Assembly (NCBI GenBank): GCA_030141605.1
Contig: JAQGDQ010000054.1
Coordinates: 124,001 to 188,000, forward strand
Direction of reading: 5' to 3'
DNA length: 64,000 bases
DNA from: Tubiluchus corallicola
Taxonomy: Eukaryota > Priapulida > Priapulimorpha > Priapulimorphida > Tubiluchidae
Below are positions 35,971 to 64,000 of the stretch, piece after piece. The translations under genes and the position numbers were made by a program. The notes under the pieces were generated by a model. That model was not told the origin of the DNA and did no database searches. It saw nothing but the letters and a program-made list of their open reading frames with translations. Each line of letters begins with the position of its first letter. Position 1 is the stretch's first letter.

Positions 35971-37220
35971 AAAAGGCGGGACAGTTAGGGTCAGGTATTA
36001 GCATATGATTGGTTAATTGTTATGCTTGTGCAATTTCTTCTCGAGTTTTTGCGCACAAAAATGCTTCAGCACAAAAATATGAAGCTTAGTAACTGCCATT
36101 TTGCTTAGCTTTGACTCATGCTACTGTTTTTTGATGTTGACATTGTACAATAATGTTATGCAGCATTTTTCTCATGTAAAATCAATATTTAAGGCGTGTA
36201 TTTATTTATAATGCAGTGCACCTAGAGTACTCTACAAAAATTTTTAGTTGGTGATAATCGAATAATTGTAAATATTACAACAGCTAATGGTATATTTTTC
36301 TCTAATACTACCACGTTTTCAATATGGTAGCACACTTTTCTTTCTGACTAATTTTATGTAACTATTGTGCACTGAAATTTAGTTTATCAGTCTGCAGTCT
36401 GTAATTAGGGGTGTTCCTTGAATTATTTAACTTCAATTTGTTGCGACTTTGTGAACACCATTAACTTTGTAATCGTAAAGTTTTAAGGCTTTGTGGCTCT
36501 GTTATCTTCGCAAGAATGTAACATTGTAAGCTAAAATACATTTATAATTGTTACCAGAATTTTTATTCACAAAGAGGCAACAAAGTAATTTTGACGCCTA
36601 TTCCAAGTCCTATATTATCAAAATTTCTTACGAAAATATATCCAATATGCATCGTGACAATTATATGTGCAAAAAACATTATCCTAGTACGATACCATAT
36701 TGAACGTTTATTTTTGAATATGAATAGAATTCTGTATAGAATTTCTCAAGAAAGGATGCCAAATATGCATCACTGTGATAATTTTTAATGATAATTACAC
36801 ATACGTCAAAAGAAAACATATTTTGATGCCATATTGGAAGTTTATTTTTGAATATGAATAAAATTCTGATACATATGGCTGCAGTAGTTATTTGTTTTAC
36901 TTTAGTTGTCAATAGTCAAAATTGTACAAAAATTTAGGTTTTCAAAGTGATTTGTTATATGTTCTGTTGTTCTTTGTAACAAGAACGACAAGCTGGATAA
37001 ACAACAATTATCAGTTTTTTTATATTTTGCTGTTAGTTCCAACAAAAAAGCTTACACAAGTGCAAAGTGCTTAGAATTAGAAATATTTCAAAATGCATCA
37101 CACTATAATCTAATGTAAGTACCCATAATTTTATATTTTACATATCAAGTTTTTTACAGTTAAGTTCTAAATTGCCTGGCCTGTATTTGCTGAAGCATGA
37201 ATTATTTCAAACAATAAATT
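35971..37220 (+). other. Probable SHMT 3' UTR
   Basis: AT-rich sequence after the TGA. Candidate poly(A) signals AATAAA occur near 36856 and near 37213; the real end is unknown. It contains a diverged tandem duplication at 36641-36871. Confidence 0.45.
36641..36871 (+). repeat. Diverged tandem duplication in SHMT 3' region
   Basis: Two units of roughly 100-115 bases share CCAATATGCATC / CCAAATATGCATCA, CATATTGAACGTTTATTTTT / CATATTGGAAGTTTATTTTT and GAATATGAATARAATTCTG. The second unit is longer because of a small insertion. Confidence 0.7.
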
Positions 37221-39836
37221 AACAATTTTGACTAGCTAATATTAATGAGTGCAGAACAGGCTCTTTTTAATCTAATTATACATTTGATGTTTAATAATAT
37301 TATACCATCAGTAACAAGTACAATTATGTGGTGCTGAATTACATAAAATTTCATGACACAGGGCAAGAAAAGTTTTAATTGCTTGCTGTTGCCAGTTCAA
37401 ATGTACAATAGGCTCAATACATGTATGACTAAATTTTGATTAAATTTGTTTCTTATTAGGCTCTAATGTTTAGTAAACCTGCCAGAAGAGTTTTCTTCGC
37501 CAGAAATGCTGCACAAAGTCAATACATTACAAGTGCACCGATGTTAGTTTTCTGTTCCCATTTTTCAATTTCATGTAATCGTGAGCGCAAAGTACAAAAC
37601 TCTCTGATACGATCAGTGACACAAAACACTATCATATCAATTGTTATCATCATATCTTTGTGTTAGCTGTGATTACTATGATTACAACAAGGATTAGATT
37701 AAAACTGTTTTAATAAAATGTTATCAAGAAGCATTACCTAAAAAGCTCACCGTAATGCAAGAAGAAAAGATTCATATCATTTCATAATCCCGTTACTGTA
37801 ATCACGGGATTTTCATAATCCCGATACTGTTAATGGGGTTGCAGAAAGGTTGAAATAAGGAAAATCTTTGTCAAAGAATAATGGTCCCTGTGTAACAGTC
37901 AGTAAGTACTTTAATAATTAACCATAAGCCCGTTATAAGCCAAATTGTGGGTTAATTTAAATTAACCATATAACAAATAATTACCAATTTTCGAGAAACA
38001 TATATAATTTAGTGAGTAATATAAATGATAGAATATTCAGCATCAACAATCACACATTATATCAAATTTTACTAGACCAACATAGTGCAGAGCAGTGTTA
38101 CAGTAGTTGCAGCAAGTTTACCGTTATAAGATTTAGAATATTAGGTGGTCGCACAATGCGAGAGGAAAATTTGTTGTTTCACTGCATCACTCATACTTAT
38201 GCACATACTGACATGCAACACATTCTTACGATTTTTAACAGTGCATTTTCTGAATCGCACACACTGTACTGACATTGATATCGCACACAGCTGCACAAGA
38301 CATACAATACAGATGATCCGGGATAAGTTTGGATACACAGTACACTGTATTCTTTTACGATAAGGAGATTTAGCTTAAAAACAACCTAATATTAAGGTGG
38401 TCATGATACATTTGACAACCTCAAGCAATATTCACGCATCTTTTGACGAGTATTTATATATTTTGCTCACATGTGTAATGAGACTTCTAGTATACTTACA
38501 AAATATTAACATTTTTTTCCAAAAAGGATCCAGTCAGAACATGAATAAGTCGCACAATGTTATAATTTTACAAAGGCCTGACGTTGGGAGACTGCAACAT
38601 AAATAGAAATTGGGAAACATAAAAATAAATAACTCCTTACGAACACTTTAGTGCTTGAAGGTAATAATTAGTTATAAGTAGTAACAGGGCATGCATTTAC
38701 ATCCATGCATTATTACGGGAGAAGGCGACTAAAACTAATATTATACAACACTATATCTTATGAATATTTTATCTAGGCCTAGTTTTGTTACACCCTCTTA
38801 TACTTCATTTTGCCATATAAGATCATTCCCAGCACATGGTTACCATTGACAGTATACTATAAAGTTCTGAATTCAAATAATAAATTATTTTGTTACATGG
38901 AAAAAATTTATGTTAAAGAAAGATTTCCATACAAACCTAGAAAAAAATTTGTAAACCAGCATATGAACAATACAGTTTGTTTTATTCAATGGCGCATGCA
39001 AACTTTGGTTTTGTTTTTCCATGCATTTAACGACAAAGTTTAGTTTCCATTATATAATAGTTATGTACACAGAAAATTTTCATCATCTTGCAAATCATAT
39101 TAAATATTTGCACATAATAACAATATTATACACGTTCAAGAATAAATAAGCTTACGCACATATGTACATTTATACACACAACCATTTTCGATAAATAATA
39201 GTAATAAACAATTTTATATTTTGTTTCTGTTTTCACCTAGTCTGGCATCCACCTATATTTGAACTGTCAGGTAGAGTGTCCTTGACTTGATGCCAGTCTT
39301 ACGAGGACATCACGGAGCTGATGGTACTGTCAGGAGATTCGTTATGAAAATTCACCACTTAGCATAAAAATAAACCACCAGCAAAGTGCTATGAATTACT
39401 GTTTGTTTCGCGTTAATCAGCGTTGAACAATTAAGCAGCAAGCACTTAAATAAAATTTAGTCCAGTGTTTAGTCTATAGCTAAGCACCTGGTAAAACGTA
39501 GAAACAAAACATAATTACAATGAAGAAAAAGCCACAATTACAATAATAATGTTTAAAAGTGTGCAGCACAAGTACAGGACACACGGTGGGTAGCAGGTTT
39601 ATACAGGTATAACAATTCTTTAATCTACATCTAAAATGCATGCGACACTTATTATATTTACACTCACATTTTTTTGTATGTTATTAGGTGAATAAGATGA
39701 CTCTTACAACGTTCAACAAAACCTTTTGTTTTCACCTTTGCATTCTACTCAGTCATACGGTTAACAGCTAACATGTGAACAATTACATGAATTATTAGCA
39801 TTAAAATGTATCAGACCTTAGATAGTATCAGAATAT
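37221..39836. other. Intergenic / convergent 3' region of SHMT and TMEM184
   Basis: The two genes converge here. Only short ORFs are found (37466-37666, 38012-38272, 38810-39043), none recognisable. A small perfect inverted repeat (AATCCCGT...ACGGGATT) lies at 37786-37811. The part adjoining 39836 is presumably TMEM184 3' UTR. Confidence 0.5.
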
Positions 39837-48145
<8,309 letters not shown>

Positions 48146-48230
48146 GTTAAATTATGGCCTCTGCTTTTCAATGTACAATCATACTATCTTTCCCATTTGC
48201 AGATCATACTAGTCCCCTCTTAACAGGTAC
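48146..48230 (-). promoter_or_regulatory. TMEM184 5' UTR segment with short upstream ORFs
   Basis: A ttttcag acceptor at 48231-48233 (minus strand) begins this exon. The leader has several upstream ATGs before the main start: one at 48207 opens a seven-codon ORF, and two others are also very short. They are expected to dampen translation; this is inference from sequence. A further non-coding exon must lie upstream. Confidence 0.55.
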
Positions 48231-48924
48231 CTGAAAAGTGAAATTATATACAACTTTATTAAATCATAATAAAATTTACAAAATTAAAAAAAAATGTTAT
48301 AAAGCTGTTATTGCTTTTGCATGCAAGACCACACTCCTGTTAGTAGTAACTAGTATACTATTACTTAGTATAACCAGGATTAGTTACACTTACAGTTAGT
48401 AGTAGTTACAGGTAGTCAGAACTTCATGTACTAGTTTAGCACTCTAGCTGTTATAATAGCATAATACTACCCTTCTACTTTTGAACAGTATACCGGTAGC
48501 ATTTTATACTAACGCATCTTTAATATTATAGTAACGCTAAGCATATTGATTAGTCTACAAATTCGAAAGATCGGCAACTATGAAAGCTGTAATAATTTAC
48601 AGTTTGCTACTTACCCCTAAAAGACATGCACACTCACAGTTTTCGTGCCTTCTTTTCTGACTAATTATACAACTACGTAGTCAAAACTAGCGGCGTAAGA
48701 TTATTAAAAAGAAATAATATGTTAAAAATCAAAAACACTCTAACAAATTAGCGTGCATAGAAATTTCTATGAAAAGCCAAAACCAGAGTAAAAAGTTGGG
48801 CATTTTCGCAAATTCTGCTTATCGCCTCGCCAAGTCTAACCTGAAGGTTGATAAATCCATTTTAATTAACTCATTTTTAGTTGTTGTTATAGTAATTTTG
48901 TTTTTAATCACATTTGTGTATGCT

Positions 48925-49012
48925 TATTATCATCGTTATCATTATCATTACTGAAGTGATTATTATTATTATTGTTGTTGATATTGTTGTTGTTATTATT
49001 ATTATTTCACAA
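48925..49012. repeat. (ATT/GTT/ATC)n triplet tract
   Basis: ATTATCATCGTTATC and GATTATTATTATTATTGTTG type runs. Confidence 0.85.
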
Positions 49013-49035
49013 CCTTAGCTTCTACAGTTTGTCAG

Positions 49036-49442
49036 AACGATAGGGATGAGCATCGACATTTGAATTCGAATCGAACGAGTTTTTTAGTTCGAATTCGATT
49101 CGAACCTAAAATTATAGATTCGAATAGTTCAGCACTTCCGTCACATATTTATTATTAAAATGTCTGAAACAGCATGCAATTTGCACAATTTAGCTGCAGT
49201 TTCTGTGCAAAATCTTTAACAAACTAATAGTTATTTTACTGTAGAGCAAAATCGTGTAATATGTATGATCTATGTTAGACCACTTGTTACTACTGGTTCG
49301 AGAACTTGTTTGAAAATCTTTAAACTCAATTCGAGTTTGATTCGGATTCAAAATACTGAATTTGGTTCGAATCGAATTCAAAAGTCACAAATTCGATTCA
49401 ATTCGAGTTCACATTCTGGTAGAAAATGTCCACACCCTACTA
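49036..49442. mobile_element. Putative hAT-type MITE with CGAATTCGAAT-rich arms
   Basis: The ends read TAGGGATGAGCATCGACATT (left) and, on the opposite strand, TAGGGTGTGGACATTTTC (right): imperfect inverted termini of the (C/T)AGGG kind seen in hAT elements. Just inside both ends are arrays of TTCGAATTCGAT-like words that are self-complementary between arms. No transposase is present and no clear 8 bp target duplication is visible, so the class is tentative. Confidence 0.55.
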
Positions 49443-50908
49443 AAAGATACAGCCTGTTAATGCATTAATTCTATGCCGTTTACGTAGTACACATTTTATG
49501 TATAATTGATACAATATTATAAATAGTATCGGTATTATCTTATTAATGACAGAGAAGATAAATTTCATTCATTCATAATTATTTATATGCATATTTTAGC
49601 ATACAAGTATGTTTACAGAAATTCATTGTTAACATGCCTAGTATTAGCCAATAATGTACTTGGTGTCAAATCGTACGTACTTATACATGAATGCCCTAAA
49701 AAAGACAAGTAAAAATTAAATTAAATTTGACTTTTGCAACTAGTGCATATTGCAACAATGTAATTTCAATTATAAAATCGGCACATAAGCAAAACTAAAA
49801 CAGGTAATCCACAATGCAGTGCCTAAAGAATTTTTTGGAATTTGGATAAAACATTCTGCGCAGAACATTTTTTAAATTAAAATGTTTTGTGTTTTCTGAT
49901 AAACGTTTTGGAACTGTCATGAAAACATTTGCTATGTAAGACATTTTCAATATTACCTAATAATGTTTTCATCTACGTAAACTGGGAAGCTGTTTGACAG
50001 TACAAAACTGAAACCGACGCACACTGCATTGCTGTATATGCGACTCGACATGCAAGAATATGTTATTTCTGTGTGGTGTTGTAAGCCTAGCTACAATGCT
50101 ACCCTGCAGTAAGCTAAAATTGTGCGAATACTTGCTTATTGCCCAACTGCCTAAAAGTTTTAAAGGACTTTTGAAGTTTTACTTTTGTGACTTCGATTCT
50201 GTAATTAAAGCTAGACTATTGTGACTAAGTGTGTGTAAAATGGCTTGACGCATTGGCGCTTATTGTTTTTGTGATGCAGCAGATCGCTATTGTTCACATA
50301 AAATGCTAAACTAAATTTGCAATGTTTTCTACTTCGTTTATTTTATATTAACGAACTTTAATACTAAAAGAGGAAAACCAGAAAGTTTAGAGTCAACCGA
50401 CTAGCTATAATTTTTGTATCCCTAGTAACATAATAATGTTATATAAAATTTAGTGATACAATTAAAAATATTGTGAGAGGTAAGATAATAGCGATCTTTA
50501 AAAATTTAATAATAAAAAAAAAATAGGTACAATGTTAAATTACCGTGGCACCCAAATGGCCGTGCCCAAATGTCATGTACAATGGTAATGGAGACATCAT
50601 CCTGTCTACTTTCTTCTCGCTGCTACATGGTCCTATCCTTATGTAGTAGCTACGTGCTCACCAAAATGAAGTTTCATTCAGAATCAGAGATGTGAGAGAT
50701 TTACCTCCAGTTAGCTTTTTTATGGCTGATGTGATTCACGGAAAGCTTTGAAAAGTGGGACTCTTTTCTGGTAATCTCAATGCGTGATCTACCCAATTAA
50801 TTAAATCGTCTGCTTATAATTTTCTGTTATAGTTTAATTTCTTTCTTGGTTTTGACATACAACTCTTTGTTGCCTATAACTTTTGACTGTTTTATGATTT
50901 CAGGTTAA

Positions 50909-51035
50909 AGTTTACAATTCCCCATATACCAGAAATTAGTTCGTGAAGCGGATTAGGATTAGGGCTGGGTTAGAGTTAGTGTTAAAGCCAGGGTTAGGGT
51001 CAGGATATTTAAATTGTAAGGGGAATAATGTAAAC
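50909..51035. mobile_element. Short MITE with TTAGGG-like core
   Basis: The left end, GGTTAAAGTTTACAATTCCCC, and the reverse complement of the right end, AGGTTTACATTATTCCCC, form imperfect inverted repeats about 120 bases apart. Between them lie degenerate GGATTAGGATTAGGG / GGGTTAGGGTCAGG repeats, close to the telomeric TTAGGG unit. Confidence 0.55.
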
Positions 51036-52259
51036 CTCTTTCTTGTCTCCCAACAATGATCTGTAAAAACGTTTGTGAAAAGCATTAATCTCCATTCAGT
51101 TGTTCATTTATTTACAGAATCCACATTTCAGAAAGATGCGGATGCAAATATGTTGAAGATCCTAAGTTTACAGCTTTAGCTAATATTCTTGTACATCACA
51201 GCATATTGAGAATGCTGCTAGTGCCAAAATTTTCTTCTTTTATTATTTTCTTCATTGCTACTTTCTGAAGGATTGCCAAGTTGTATGTGCAATTTTCGTC
51301 GCTTTTGTGTTTTAATATGGAACTCTTCAGTTTTGCTTTGATAATTCATTGTTCGTGTGTGTGTGTTTTGATTTTACTGTCCGTTTAATGGCTTGAGTCT
51401 CTTTTTTCATTTTCACCAGGAAAGCTTCGTTGTATTGTACATGATGATAGGCTTGATAGCAAAAAGTTCCTTCTTAGCATAATAACATGTTCCTTTGGAT
51501 ATTTTCTAGATATGCTATCTGGATCTAAATCTAAATAGTTGTGTTCTTGCAAGTACAAGCTAGCTGGTTTCTTATAGGATCTCTCTAAAGGAACAGCAAA
51601 GTACGAAGTAATTAATTGGAACTGCTCTGGAGCAATCACATTGTGGATTGCTGATTAATTTGGAAAAGGCTTACTAAATTTGCTTTCGCATCTGATATTT
51701 TTATATTGTCATGATTAGTGGTTAAGCGTGTTTGTTCATAGGAACTACATATTTTTCCACAAAATAATTGTCGATTAAGGATTTAAACTTTACCATGGTT
51801 GCTGCTGCAATCACCATGTCAGGCAGATATTCCATTCATTCACCACTCTCACAGTAAATTAATATTTACGAATATTAAGCTGTGACCGCTCTTTAGACGG
51901 TTTTAGACTATGTCCTCTTGTCTTAGAATCAACAACATCTAATTTTCACTTTACAATTTTCCAATAAAATACTAATTATCTTCATCGTTTCCAAGGTTTC
52001 TTAGGGATTAGGAATTCACCAGTCCTGTTACAATTATTAGTACTTGCATGACTTCAATCTATGGTTTTGTTTACAGTTATATCTACTGTCGCAATCATTT
52101 TTATGGTTCGTTCCATTTCTCATTTTGTTAGCAGCCGGCATGGTCGCCATTTTATTCTTGTGTTTGTTTTCGTCGTATACGCAATTAAGAATTTCTGAAA
52201 GAGTTTACTATAATAAGTATTTTATCATTATGATATATAAAGCGCCTGTGGCATAAATT

Positions 52260-52276
52260 ACCCCTGATTCAGGGGT
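52260..52276. promoter_or_regulatory. Perfect palindrome upstream of USP7
   Basis: ACCCCTGA-T-TCAGGGGT: eight-base arms around a single base, 155 bases before the USP7 start codon. It could be a dimeric factor site or an RNA hairpin if transcribed; function unknown. Confidence 0.35.
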
Positions 52277-52430
52277 TTGCGTTGCAGACATTGGGCGTAT
52301 CGCGAGTAAGCACGTAAAAGTGACCGTGTCCCAGAAAAACCATTCAACACCGCGAAAGGAGCGTTTTGATCTTAGCTCCCAAACTCCACCGGTCACTTCT
52401 TGCAATACAAATCCTATTAATAATCTCGCG

Positions 52431-64000
<11,570 letters not shown>

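Larger units (their letters stand above)
48231..52430. other. Divergent intergenic region between TMEM184 and USP7
   Basis: The 4.2 kb between two divergently transcribed genes. It holds a triplet-repeat tract (48925-49010), a putative hAT-type MITE (49036-49442), a small telomere-like MITE (50909-51035), a palindrome near 52260 and otherwise AT-rich sequence. Promoters of both genes should lie here, but no core elements could be assigned. Confidence 0.55.

Noticed and set aside
52320-52430. Upstream extension of the USP7 start exon
   Set aside because: The frame is open, but there is no ATG in it before 52431 and the family N-terminus begins MNH, as at 52431.

Overview
The window is AT-rich, intron-rich animal nuclear DNA. 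Four conserved protein genes with GT-AG introns could be assembled exon by exon, and codon phase holds across every join. NPDC1 points to a bilaterian. The Kunitz plus lustrin-type cysteine module in its ectodomain, together with the decayed LINE, hAT and SINE content, fits an invertebrate, perhaps a lophotrochozoan; this placement is inference.

Layout. (1) 118-9877, minus strand: a complete nine-exon NPDC1 homologue, a type I membrane protein with signal peptide, Kunitz domain, lustrin-like module, acidic stalk, transmembrane segment and the conserved NPDC1 cytoplasmic tail. (2) 9.9-28.3 kb: an 18 kb intergenic stretch full of decayed mobile elements. It holds a LINE reverse-transcriptase remnant nested in a dispersed repeat, a second copy of that repeat at 25.0-25.5 kb, a minus-strand LINE ORF1/endonuclease remnant, a third LINE remnant and a collapsed hAT transposase. 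No host gene was recognised there. (3) 28328-35970, plus strand: complete serine hydroxymethyltransferase in nine coding exons, 485 residues, cytosolic form by its start. (4) 39837-48145, minus strand: complete TMEM184-family gene in eight coding exons, 472 residues. (5) 52431 to the window end, plus strand: the 5' part of USP7, 21 coding exons and about 706 residues, covering the MATH domain, the whole catalytic core and the first ubiquitin-like domains; the rest lies outside.

The four genes act in unrelated processes: neural/secretory membrane protein, one-carbon metabolism, a multi-pass membrane protein, and a deubiquitinase. Nothing suggests co-regulation. Gene orientation alternates minus, plus, minus, plus.

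The most interesting points are the Kunitz/lustrin ectodomain on NPDC1 with an ambiguous GC-AG splice site, a SINE-like family with four sense-oriented intronic copies, a nearly identical 239 bp tandem duplication in a TMEM184 intron, and a repeat pair sharing a perfectly conserved 38 bp block. Exon limits come from reading splice sites and family alignment remembered from knowledge; no search was run. UTR and promoter limits are largely unknown.
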